From Vitrella brassicaformis (taxonomy: Eukaryota > Sar > Vitrellaceae): a DNA stretch of 64,000 bases. This document shows positions 35,366 to 48,100 of this stretch, piece by piece. The notes under the pieces are model-generated. The model made no database searches. It saw only the letters and a program-made list of their open reading frames with translations, and had not been told where the DNA came from. A program made the translations under genes and the position numbers. The DNA lies in assembly GCA_001179505.1 (NCBI GenBank), contig CDMY01000938.1:124883-188882 (forward strand), read 5' to 3'. Every line of letters starts with the position of its first letter. Positions within the stretch are counted from its first letter, which is position 1.

Positions 35366-36067
35366 GCGATGGGCTCGCCGGCGTACGGCTTGACGAACGG
35401 TGTCCGGGCCCACACACGCTCGACATCCAGCCCCTGAGCTGCCGCCTCCTCCAGGACCTGCTGCTTGATGCAGTTGAGCCGCCTCGCCTCCTGAGCCGCC
35501 TCTGCGTCGTCCCTGGGCCTCTCGAAGGCCTTGAAGGCTGCTGGGCCCTCCGTCACCTCCTCCCACACGCCCGAGGCGACCACCGCTGATGTGCCCTCGC
35601 CGACCTTGGTCACATCGATGGTCACCGCCGTGGCATCCTGCAGGGTGAGGCTGCCTGCAGATGGGCGTCTTCGTCGTTCGGATGGAAGCGCATAGAGCTC
35701 GCGAATTCCAACTGTGAATCCAGCAAGTGACCGAAGATTTATTTCAATTTCCCCGTCTCGCTCAAATATCGACGGTTTCGCTTTTCACAACTTTGTTTCT
35801 AATCAACACCTCCTCAAGGAGAGACACATACTCGGAGAAAGCTGCCAGGGGCAAACACATGGGTAAGACTCACACAAATTCCCAAGTTGAATCCCAACCC
35901 GAACGTCCCAGGGGGATGCTTCGCTCGCGATGAAGGATCTTGGTCATGACAGCGGCGGAAAATGCGACTTCATTGGAAGTTACTAAAGGATGGCTCCCTG
36001 GCCAGGCGGAAATGTGCGCGGCCAGTTTGAATTCCGTTAACGAACCCCCAGCCACCCCCAGTCTCAT

Positions 36068-36142
36068 GAGGCGCGAAGTTGGTGCAATCAAGCACCATGG
36101 AGGAGGAAACAAGACGACAGAGAAGAAGGAGAAGTGAAAAGA
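36068..36142. promoter_or_regulatory. Very short divergent intergenic region, probable shared promoter
   Basis: Only 75 bp separate the start codon of the broken kinase gene (36067, minus) from that of the giant secreted-protein gene (36143, plus). The transcription start sites must lie here, or overlap the opposite gene. No core element is recognisable. Confidence 0.4.
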
Positions 36143-39100
36143 ATGCTCGACTCGACATGGTTGAGGATACAGAGGCTGCTGTCGTTCATGACGGTGCTGA
36201 TGGCGGTTTGCTGTTCCACACAAGTGGATGCAGGTGAGGAACCGACCACCGTAGCATCAAATCTCCTCATGTGTTGCCTTCGTCTCACTTTTTGTCTTCC
36301 CGGTCTGTTGTTGCAGGCACTGTTCAGGCGGGTAGCGGCGGCTTCTCTGCGTCGTTCGACGGAACAAGGTCCAGACGCCCATATGGATGTATGTATGCCC
36401 TATCTATTCATTCAGACAAGGCGTCCATCAACAACACGAATGCACATCGTGCCTGCATCTTTCTGTGTTGTGTGTCGTGTGCCTTTGGATTATGGCAGAT
36501 ATCTGAGTGGTCTGCACAGCGGGTCATGGTCCGTGACGAACCTGACACTGGCTTTATGGCTTTGGCCATCGGCAGCGACGCCCACACAGAGGTGGGGAAG
36601 AATGGAAGAGGGATTTTGCAGTGGCCTTTCAAGTGTATGGTGCAATGCAGATGGGTGATATACAGAGGATCCGGCTCAAGTCAGCTGAGTTTCGGGCTGC
36701 AGCTCACCTATTTAGGCAGCCCTACCTTCTCCTTCCAGCCTGTGGTAAGCACCTGAACGCACACGGGTCCATAGAATCCCCTCTCTCGTCTGCCTGTCTA
36801 TTTCCACAGCTGTACATCAGCGACCCGTCCGGCACGAGATGGCATGCCATCCCCTCTCCACTGCCCCTCCCGTCCGCGCAGTGGACCCACATCGCGGCAA
36901 GCGTATCACTCGCAGCCAACCGTATCAGCATCTTCACCAACGGCACCCTCACACACGAGCCCTCACTCCCAGGCTCGTATGCTGGTGGCCGCCGGGCGGG
37001 CGGACGATTACTAATTGGGGCTGGTTTGGCGAGCGACGGGTCTATTGATGCCTCGATGGGCTACCGGGGAGAGATGGACGAGATCGCAGTTTGGTCTCGC
37101 GTGTTGACGGCCGACGAGATCTCCGCTCTTGCGTGGAAGAGCCGGCCGTTGATGGACGATGCCTCGCTTCTCATGTTCCTTGCCCTGGACGAGGGAGGTG
37201 GCAATGTGGCGCGAGATGCGGCCTCCTCTTCCCGCATGTACTTGCAAGGCACCAGCGGATGGGCCCTGTCCACTGCACCGGCCTACAGCCGGCCCAGTCT
37301 CCCTCTGAACACTGCTGTCATCACCTCACTGGACGCATCTTGGGACGGCACGGGGGCTCCATCCTTCCGCCACCGGCTGGTGTCTCCGCCGCCGTCGCTG
37401 TCGATCACGTCGGTCCCCGATTGCCGAAATCCCCACAGCGACACCAACACACCAATCGGGGGCTCGGCATTCCTGCCTGCCGACAGCTCATGCATCTCCC
37501 TTCGTCTCGACGACCAAACGACTTCCCTCGGGTACCGAGAGATCGACCTGCGCTATGTGACCTACACGAATGGCGATGGGAGTGAGGGCATTGTCACACT
37601 CGTGTCGGACCCGTTTATGGGAAGCTACAACGTGACTGAGACGCGTGAGGTGGGCGGAAGAGTGGCGCGCGCAGGAAGTAATGTGGTGGCTGCGGGCATG
37701 TGGACTGATGGAGGCAGCTCAGGAGAGAGCTCGGCATACTCGAGCGGGTGGGCGACTTGATGAATGCGCATATATTGGCTGCTCGTGTTTGGTTTGCTTT
37801 ATGTCAGGTTTCCCCGTTTGTATGGCGTGTCTCCATCGATCATTGTCCTTGACGATGACACCGAGGGCTACCGCACCCTGACCCTCACCGGCGCTGACCT
37901 CTTCCACCCCCTCGCGTCCACCAGCTGTCTCCTCTTCACCTCCATCCCTCCAGCACCAACCTACGCATCACCTGAATCGCCCCTCGACACCCACATGCCC
38001 CTTCTATCGCTCTCCGTCAACCAAACGGGGCCTTCCCTCCTCACTTGTGGCTTCCCCACCATGACCCCTGGACTCAGCGGCGCGACACGTCTCTGGATCG
38101 CTCTGAAGACTGACCTGATGGGCGAGGCGCGTTTGTCGAACGCCTTGTCGATCGGTGTGGTCTCACTCGGTGTGGGCGGTCCTTTCCCTCTGGCGACTCT
38201 GCTGCCGTCGTCTTCACCGATCGAGGGCTCGTATGTCGGAGGATGGTCGAGGGCGTTTCAGGTGTCGCCGACGGCCGATTTCCCACTAAAGTGTGTGTGG
38301 GGCGGGCCATCTGCACACGGGGGGACGTCTCTTGTGGCTGCTGGAGCGGAGTCCTCCGTCTGTTCTGCCCCTCCCAGCAGGGCGCTGCAGCCCAAGTCGG
38401 CGTCATCTCTGCTGATCACCCCCGATGTAATGACTGGAGACGTGAGTGGCCATTCAGTCTCTTATCGGTCGTCCAGTGAACTCGACGTTGTATCGATCTC
38501 TCCCGCTGGCGGCTACGGCGGGGAGCTGGCGACCATCACTGGGCGAGGCTTCTCTGCTTTTGACAACGTCGCGTGTCTGTTCGGGCCCATCACCACAGCA
38601 GCCACACAATATGGCGATGACACCATCACCTGTCGGGTGCCAGCGTCAGCCGCCATCCCATCAGAGGCACTGCTGCCCCCTCCGGCCCTTCCATCCCTCA
38701 ACGTCGGGCTTCTCCTCGACTCGTCGCAGCCCTTTTATGGCACGCAGACACCCCTTATTTTCTATCTGCTGACTAGACGTCCCCCATACTCTGTCACGGG
38801 GCTGCCACTGGGCAGCCAGGAGGGATTCGCTTGGCCATTCCCCCGAGTGACATTGGCTTATCCATCTCTGGCGTCTGGGGATGTGGGTGTGGTGGTGAGG
38901 CTGGCAGCGGGGCCATTCACCATCGCTAACGCGCCGACTGTGGCTTGCGATCTCGGAGGCATCACCGGTGAGCTGATAGTACACAAGTGAGAGAGTGAGA
39001 GACGCGACCATCTATCTGTTTGTCCCAGCCACTGGTGCTCCGTTGTGGTCATCAAGCACCCCCTCCACCGACCCCCACTTTCCCCCTTCCTACCTGTGCT

Positions 39101-42100
39101 CATTCCCCATATCGACCCTGGCCAACAGTGCGACAGCTCATGCCGCAGGCGCACCTCTATCCCTGCAAGTTAACTCTGTCGCCGTGCCCTTCATCTATCG
39201 GCTGTATCCTGCTGTGTCGTCCGTGAGTCGTGTGAGTCACCCGATATTCGCTCTGAGCGGTGTGCCGCTGACACATGTGCTGTCACGACCACTGAGGGGC
39301 GATGAGGCGCCCTGGTGCTCCATGGACACAGGTGATGACTGCCTTACCGGAAAAACCACCAGGAGAAATAGACAATGATTGTGTGCCTTGTGTGTTCTTG
39401 TTGGTATACAGGGCCCAACTCGCTTGTCGGCTTCCTCCCTCCTCTGTCCCGGTGGCTCTACACATGTAGCTCTCAGCCATTCCTGTCATCGCCGCCGTCA
39501 GCCGCCACCACATCCATCTCGGCCCTCCCTCCCCTACCACCAGCATCTGTGGCCTCGTCCCACCCGCACTCATACCCGCCACTCGCCACCACCACCCTCA
39601 TCGCCACACCGAAGATCGTTGCGTCGTATCCTGCAGAGGGGCCTGCCATGGGAGGCACTTTGGTCACCCTGACGGGCGAGAACTTCCCTCTGTCATCTGT
39701 CACGTCCATGTATTGCCTGTTTGGCGCGGCGGGGAAGGTCAAGGCGACTGTTGTGTCATCCATAGTGGCGTCTTGTGTGGCCCCTCCCTCCCCGCTTGTT
39801 GGCCTGGCTGTGAGGCTGCGAGTCGGCATCGGCACTGGAGAGATCGGCGGGGAGGCGGTGATGGCCGTCACGGACACGGCGTCTTCGTTTCTCTTTCGTG
39901 AGGAGCCGTCAATGTGGCAGGTGGTTCCGACATACGGGCTGGTCAGTGGGGCTGAGGCGGTGTCTCTGTGTCCTGAACGGCCAGTGGCGCTTGGTGTGGC
40001 TGACAGCTGGACAATCCACTGCCGATTTCGGTCGACTGTTGTCACTGGCCATGTGGCAGTGTCGGATGGATGCCTCGTGTGCATCACCCCAGCATGGACA
40101 CACAGTGAGACGGTCACGCTTTCCCTATCTGTCGAGACATCCCTCGCCGCCCCCCCAGCTGCCCTCAGCCTGACCATCCCCTCTTCCGCCTCATTCGTCA
40201 CAACCACCACCTTCGAGTACCACACCGCCCCACAAGTGGAGGTATCACCAACACGCCTGATCGCCACTACGATGCAAAACATGACAGCAGTGATCCGGGG
40301 GCTGCCGACAGGACTCGTCGCCACCCAGCAGATGGACAGCAGCCAGTGGACCGCCCGCATGACTGTCGGTGGCACCGTTCACGAGACTATGGGCTCTGTG
40401 AGAGTGCTGGGCGAGGCCTCAGTGGAGGTAGCGTGGCTTGTGCCGATGCTGATTGGGTCTGGCACATGCACAGTAGAAGTGTCGCGGGATGGCGGTGTGT
40501 GGTACAGTGGGGGCTCGGTGGTCGTCATGGCATCAGTCGGTGTGCTAGCGATCGAGCCAGATTTGTTGTTCGCTCCTGGTGGAGTGGATGGAGCCGACGT
40601 GGAGAGAATCACTGTGACAGCCAACCTGCCGACGTCGCCAAGTCTGGTAAGAGGTCATTCACGTGAGTGTGGTGTTATTTCTCTGCATGTTTCATTATGA
40701 TAGGACGGACTGCTATGCGAATGGACAAACACCGATGGCTCCACCGAAGTCACCACAGCCGACCTCCTCAGCGCCACACAGCTCTCTTGTCGGCTGCCCC
40801 CTCTATCTCTCAGCCCACCTTCCACCAGCAGCGGCTCGGTGTCTCTCGAAGTGTCGCTGCACTTTGATGGAACTGATGTAGGGGTGTGGGTGAAGGCTCT
40901 CACTCAAGCGATCACAATTCCTGTTGCTGCAAGGCCGAGCATGGTTGCCGTGTCTCCGTCGCAAGCGCTGCCTGGACATAGTGATGACAAAGTGAGCTGG
41001 AGGGGAAGCTTTGCAGACAGGGTACACATGGTCTCTCCCTTCTTTTGCAGGCGTACGTGAGTTTTCGGCTCAGCCCGCCGCTGCCGGCCTCCCTGCCTGG
41101 CCCTTACCTCTGCTGGTTTCGCCCTCTATCTCCCTTATCCAATGCCACCGACGCATCAGGCCCCTGGCTGGCCGCAACAGCCACGTACGACACATCTGTA
41201 GCCCCTGATGGCCACCGGTTCTTCACCTGCCCCCTACCGGATGGCGCGGCAGCCGCAGGGACGACACTGTGGGTCACATTCGGCCTCGTCTCACCCGCTC
41301 CATCTGACGTCTCTCGCTATTACACGGCGTCGAACAGCTTCCCGGTCGTAGTGGCTTCGTCGCGTCCTGACAGTGTATCTTTCCTGGACGCCGTGGTGCC
41401 CATCGAGCTCATGGTGGCCTCTCTCAGCGGAGTCATGCTGGTGACATCCAGCGATATTGGTGTCGGTACACTCGTCAGCTGCCGTCTTCGGTGGCTGGGT
41501 GAGCCGGAGTCGGAGGGCGTCTTGGTGGATGGAGTGGCCATCGCACCATCCCTTGTGCACTGTCGACTTGACGGATCCACACTTGTGGAAAGGGTTTCTA
41601 CCAGCAACCAGGAGATGACCCTCAAGGCCACCCTGTCGATGACACTGGCACCCAAGGCCCGTAACGAGGCGACAGAGGCCGTCGCCCCCACACAAGGCCT
41701 CATCGGCGAGAGCACTGCCGCGGTCCGGCCTGCCCCTCGGATGGATGCAGGGCAAAATGCGGCTGTGTGGCTGCCGATCGGAGATGGAGGACAGGGCTGG
41801 GTGGACGTGTCTCTTTCGGACTCATCGTCTGCGTGCACGCCAAGCACTTGCTGGTGCCATTGGGTAGCTTACGTCGGCGGTGAACAAGATGGGGCCACCG
41901 TTGACGTCCTTTCGGTGATGACAGACATTGCCACGGGCAAGCAGATTGTGAGATGCCGATTGCCGCATACCTCGCGCCGCCTGTCGATATCGTCACCTTC
42001 GACCTATTCCCTCACGGTCGTCGCGTCCCCCCTCGTCTCACCCGCAACACACAGCCAGACGTTTGCCGCCGTCTCTATCACTCCCACCCTTGATGGCCTT

Positions 42101-45100
42101 ACGGCCTCACTGAGATGGCCGAGCACGCACCATGCTGACATGGACGGGAGCTCGCTGCCGTCCCTGGATCCGGAGCTGATTGTCAAGGGCTATGCCGGTG
42201 TTCCTCAGTCGCCATCTGGTCTTGAATGCGTCATTGGGACGCCATGGGGGACAGTCTCTCAGACGCTGCGTTGGAAAGGGCCTTCTGAGCTGTCGTGTGG
42301 ATCCCTCCCGTGGCCTCCGCAGTCAGCCGATCACACAATGACCACCGCCGTGCCGAGTGATCGGATTCACGTCATGATTCGGGGCGTTGGGAGCGACCAA
42401 GGACTTATGGTGCTCCACATGACACCTATGCATCTGCAGTGGGCTTTGCCTGTACCTGTGGAGGCCCTCACTGCATCGCCACTGCTGGGCACAGCCACAA
42501 GTGGGGGTCAGTGGCAGGTGGCGGACACGTCCTCTGAGCCGCTACTCTCGACGTATCTGACGACGCTAACCGGCGAGTTTGGCGCCAGCGGCCACGGCAT
42601 GGCCGATGCCTTCTGCCGGTCTCTCTGCCAAGGGACATCAGTGCAGTCGATGTCTCTGATGGCGCTTTGCGGCTCTTCTGCGTATGCTTGCAACCTGGCG
42701 TCCGTCTGTCAGTCCAGGATGCTCGTAGGGTCACTGGATCTGTCGATCAGCCCTCCTTCCGACAACTCCCTCAGCATCACGGCAGTGGTCCCCTCGTCTG
42801 TCTTTGCTCTGGACAATACAAACCTCTCACTGACGATCGAAGGCGGCCAGGAGACGAAACAGGTGGCGAGCCAGGCCACAGCACAATGGCAGTGTCTCTT
42901 CGTACCCCAGAGTGCGACGGCAGCCGGACAGATCATCGCGGACGTGTCTCCGGTCATTGAAGGAGAGTCCACCTGCAGCAGCGCCACATCCTGCCGGCTG
43001 AAGGTGCAATGTCAGGCTCGGCTGCTCGAGGGCCAGTATCTACCCCATCTTGTGCGCAAGCCTTCCATCATCCCAGGCTTATTCAACGCCTCATCGATGA
43101 CCGGCCTGTCAGCCATTCTTCCTGCTGTGACCACTGTTTTGACCGTCAAGGAGAGACGCCGACTGACGATCGACGAGACCGTTCCCGTGCTGCAAAGGAC
43201 CGAGGGCTTAACGTCTGTGTCTTTGGGACAGGCAGCGGTTGATTTGGCGCTGTCTGCATCTCTTGCCGACGTCTTTGATGCAACCGAGGCCGTGACGTGT
43301 CAGTTCTTCCAAAGTGGGGACGCCTTCTTGCCCTCATTGGAGGTGCAGGGCACCGTGTCTCGGCACCAAGGGCTGATCCGCTGCCTCCTGCCGTCCGTCG
43401 ATGCCCTTCAACAAGGCACCAAGACGGGCGCCCGTCTTACCTTTGCTGGGCTAACAACATGGACGGTGGTCGTGTGCAGCACCCGTCATGGGAGATGCCT
43501 TAATGACGCTTATGGCCGCATGGTCATCTTAGACCCATATGAAGGATCATCTGTCGTCCCGGCTGCGCCTGTGGCCGTCTTGGATGCAGCGGAGAGCCTG
43601 TATTCCCCTCTGTATGCGCGCCTGGCCTCTCACATGCCTTCATACGGCACCCTGCCGTGGCTGCAGCACTTTGACAAGAGGGTTCCATGCCGGCTGATTG
43701 CAGCTGATGGGCAGGGAGAGAGGACACTCACCAGTACGTGGCTGACTAGAGACATGGTGCAATGCAGCTCTGATGGAGCCAGGGCGTCATCGATTGCAGA
43801 AAGGACTGTGACGCTGAGCGTCGGGTCACCATCATGGCAGGGGCCAGATGTGTCCATGACACTCTATCGGGTGCCCTCGTCTGCAGTTACGGCAATGTCG
43901 ATCCGTGTCGTCCGTTCCGCTGGAAGCGATGTGGCCTTGACAGCGTCTTATCGGGGTCAGACGAATGCTGTTGTCAAGGCCATCTTCACCATTGAAGGCA
44001 TCAGCAGCACGAGTATTGAGGCTTTGCCCCTTCAATGTTTGGTCGACGGCGTGCTGGTGGGCACTCCACTGCTCGTGGATAGGACTGCTGTACCCGCATC
44101 GCCTATCTATGAGGTTGTCTGCCCAATCGAGGGCACATTCGCGTCATTCCGAGCACGGCTAAGCCTGTCTGTGGCTCTGGCTCTCGGCCCTGGTGTGAGT
44201 GGGATCCTTTCCGAGCTCGATTTGAGCAATCCACCAGCGTATCTGCTGGGCCATCTGGACTCTTTCATCCATCTGCCACTACTGGACAGAAGTGCCACAG
44301 ACGCCTTCACCGCCGCAGCCACCTCTCTGCACGCTCAGCCTTCGCTCATGTCAAAAGGGGCCGGAGACATGCGTGTCGAGCTGACAGACCTGTCTGCATT
44401 GGACGCTACTGGCGCAGCCATGCCCTTCAACCCCCAGGCACTGCTGTGTGTGTGGCGGGCAGCAGCATCGGATGGGCCCCTCTTCGTCTCCAGCACTGCA
44501 AGCGGGAGAGAGGGGCGGGCGGAGTGCACTCTGCCGACTCCACTCGTGGGCGTTGATACGGGCGTCGTGATGGTGTCTCTTGCACGAGCCATGGACACCG
44601 TGACGGGAGGAATGGCCAGCGAGAATGTGGCGATCACACCAGACATTCTGGCCGAGATCCATGTCATCTCTACAGCTCCCGCATCCCTGAGAGTCAAGAT
44701 CATCGACCAGCTGCACGTCTGGAACACCAATGTCTTCTTGACGGGCTCCGCCTCACTCGTGCTAGATCTCCCCGCCTCCATGTCTTCCCTTCCGCCCTTC
44801 CAGTGTCTCTTTGCGGCCAACAAAATCTCCTGTGTGCCCGCGACAAACGGCCCACTTGGACCCCCGCTCCGCAGCTGTCTTGTCCCACCCAGTATCGGTG
44901 CAGGCCAGACGTCAGTGAGTCTCCTGGATGGAAGCGAACATGGTCTGGTCACTACGGATGGAGACGCTGTCGCAGGTGAAATCAAACTATGGTCACCGAG
45001 CATTCTGAGCGGCACTGGCGACACCCTCAGTGTCTCGTCGCGTGGCTCGCTTATGGTGTCGTCCGTGGCGTCCTTGCAGTTGGACACTTCATCTTTCCCT

Positions 45101-48100
45101 CCGCTCGAGTGGCAAGGTCTCTTCCGTGTCGAGTGCACTGGAGAAGTCTCGCCCACCATTCTGGCGCCCACAGCCAGCGCGACCAGCCATGACATCACCT
45201 TCGCCACACTCTCTCCCCTGCCGATCGGTGAGCAATGCGATGTGCAAATATCGCCAGACGGCCTATCCTTCCACCCAACGGGCGACTTCACAACGAACGC
45301 GGTGTCCCTATCCGTCCATGCGCGCCTTCCAGCATTGTCTGTCACATCTGTGTCGCCGCCACTGATGTTCATCTCTTCATCGGCCAGTGGGCCGACGATT
45401 GTTGTCGACGGCGGGGGCTTCGGCAGCAGTGCGTCGTCATGGCCAGGGGGCCTCTTCTGCCGCATTCAGGACATCACCTGGCCCGCCACGTGGGTCAGCG
45501 CCACTCAGCTCACCTGTCCCCATCCCAGTGCCGTTGCTCATGGTCTCAGCGAGAGGGCGATTGAGACGTTGCCCTTCTCTATTGTGAGCTCTTTCGACAG
45601 TGAGGGTGCCGACGCGCCGCTTCATCTGCAGTGGATGGCGGCACCCACGTGCGTGGATTTCTTTCCTGAGACAGCTCTTAGTAACATGGCTACTCGTGTC
45701 TCTGTCACGCTGTCGGCCACCATGTGGGGCTACCCTCCCCAGATACGGCTGAAGGACACCTCCAGTGGTCTGCCTGCTTTCTCATGGCTCTCCGGCTGCA
45801 TGACGGCGGCAGACACGTCAGCCAATCTGCTGGACTGCAAGCTGCCTTCGGTCGCCACGGGGACGTACACTATTCAGCTGACATTCACGGCAGGCGAGCA
45901 CGTCATGGAGTGCGCAACGGCTCTTGAGGTGCTGGACAGCTCTACTGCACTGGTATCGACACTTTCCCCGCCCCCCCTGAGCGACCCAATACCGCACACA
46001 ATCACGCCCAACTCTGCTGGATCGTGGCTTGCCGGTGAACCGCTCCACTGCTTTGTGGGAGGCAAGCCTGTGTCCTCCCACGTTCGGTTTCTCCCTCCCA
46101 ACCTGGCACTCGATTGCCATCCGCTCGCAGCCACCTACTTTTTCCTCTCGACAGCCGAGCTTGATGTGGTGGTCCGCAAGGGACGTAACGGTGAGGTCAC
46201 GACGCTCAGCTCGATGACCAACACCTTTGCAGAGGTGCCGAGGCTGCTCAGCGTGACACCGCCTTTCATGTTTGCGGATCCTACGGCGCCCATTACTGTG
46301 AGAGGTCGCGATCTCAGCAGCTCGTTTCTGTGCAGAGACGGCGATAAGGCCGAGCCCCTGGTCGTCGATGTGACCACTAGTGGACGCAGAGGCGTGTGCA
46401 CCATCACTAACCCCGCTGTGGGAGACGTGTCTCTCTCCCTGATCAGCCAGCAGAGCACAGCACACAGCGGCATCGAGGCCACGTCTGCGTCATCCAGCCC
46501 CTTCACCCCTTCCATCCAAGTGGTCGCCGCGCCCACACTGATGGACGCGTTTCCCCTGGCAGTCATCGATGACACTGACACCTACTGGCACATCGACATT
46601 TACGCATCAGGAGTACCCCAGCTGCCGCTAGATCCCGTCTGCAAGATCGGATCACTGGTGGTTGGTGGACTGTGGCTGGACGAGGCGACCATGCGGTGTG
46701 TGGTGGATGTCTCGAGCCTCGCTGGAATCGGCAGCTATACAGTACAGGTGTCCTTCGACCGGCAAGTGGATCTTCGGGTGCCGCGGGACCTTGTTGTCAC
46801 AAGTGGGCCGACCACCAGCCCAACAGGCGCCCGTGTGCTGCAGTATACCTCACTCGCGTCTTACGTCAGCTCTCTCAGAGCCCTCGCCAGCACGCCGTCC
46901 TTTTTCCCATGGACCGAGCCCCTCCCTGCTTCTGTCTCGCCTGACACCACCCTTCTCTGCGAGCAGGTCGCCCAGCTGACGACAGACGAGCCGGCGACTG
47001 GGACCTTGCCGTCTGTAGCGTCGAGAGTGCTGTTGCTGCACTCCAGCCTTACTCCTTACGACGAGAACGCCAACAGTGGCAGCGCTTCATGTGCCCTCTC
47101 TATCCCGACTGCATTTCTCGTGTCGACGTCATACGTTCGTCTGCATTCCTTTATCGCGGGGCCGGTGACAGGGTTCTTGCAGCTGCCGTCGAGACACATC
47201 ACACCGCCGCGGCTCGTCAGTGTCGTACCTTCATCTGTTCCAACGAGTGGAGGCATAACCCTCACCGTGACGGGGGAGGCTTTCGACCTGGCGATGCCCT
47301 ACCCGTCCTGCTACTTTTGCGACGGGCAGGTGACGGCAGCAACGGTGACCAGCGCAACAACCCTGGAGTGCGCGTCTCCTGTCATTCCGAGCGTGGAGCC
47401 TCTATGTCTGTATGTTGCCTACGGCCAAGAGGCGGCCCTGCCTCCCACTGACCGCAACCTCTTGTGGCTTCACCCTACACCCAGCCCCATTATCACGGCA
47501 ATCGCCCCTGAGGGAGGCGTGGGGGGCACTAACGTGGAAGTGCTCGTCACCCTCGACAGCTCGCTGCCATCGTATGGGCTGGGAATGTCTCTGAGTCTGC
47601 TCCTGGAATCACTGGGTACGGGAGCAACACACGAGCTGCCTTGTGCCGATGTCTCTCCACAGGAGAGCACCCTTCTCTGCACCAGCTCGTCTCTGCCATC
47701 CATGACGGGCAGCTCTGCGCCGTTCCGCGTGGGGCTCCGTGAGAATGGCGCATTACTGATGACGACGTCTTTGACCTTGACGGTGTATCAGCCGTCTGCT
47801 GCGCCTGACGTGCTGCCGACAGTAGCACGCCACCCTCAGGCACCTGCTGGCCCGATCGACGTGACAACAGTCTCCACATCGAAGCTGCAGCTTGCGAGCC
47901 ATCTGTCGCCCTCTCTTTCAACGCTTCAATGCCGGTTCGAGCTGAGAAACTCGCACGAGGCACTGCGTCTTCGGTCTCCCCTGCAGTCTCTGAGCTCTGT
48001 GCCTGGCCAAGGGTACACAGCGACGTGCTATCAGCCTCAGAATGGGACACGTGAAGCTGCCGCGCAGCTCACTCTCGTGGACCCATCTACTCCAAGCTAT

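Larger units (their letters stand above)
32938..36067 (-). pseudogene. Protein kinase-like gene with several frame breaks
   Basis: From ATG 36067 (MRLGVAGGSLTEFKLAAHIS) the frame gives FSEYVSLLEEVLIRNKVVKS, then breaks near 35764 and resumes one frame over as FERDGEIEINLRSLAGFTVG. A kinase N-lobe follows: glycine loop KVGEGTSAVVASG, lysine in AAFKAF, helix C QEARRLNCIKQQ. After inserted exons (KHILFIVDTGAYPNLLCMD; LNQKAYEVMERIAKS) comes the C-lobe: VPACVVGYLVFCLLGSLEEM, then IAHRDLK and PHNVLM joined by an intron, and VCDFGTA. Just after DFG (about 33410) the frame changes and the activation loop, APE and rest of the C-lobe are absent. The new frame reads RWEYDASTRTLRLWAPSVFI and GDVLVGLQFDVHRDDVMLK, perhaps a C2-like beta sandwich. 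Another shift near 33070 leads to NRRRHNARVSPNFMLVRVDD and a TAG at 32938. Three breaks argue for decay, though sequence errors are possible. Confidence 0.6.

Noticed and set aside
44335-45465. Long minus-strand open frame of 376 codons inside the giant exon
   Set aside because: The plus-strand frame is far longer and carries TIG-like text; long antisense frames are expected in such sequence.
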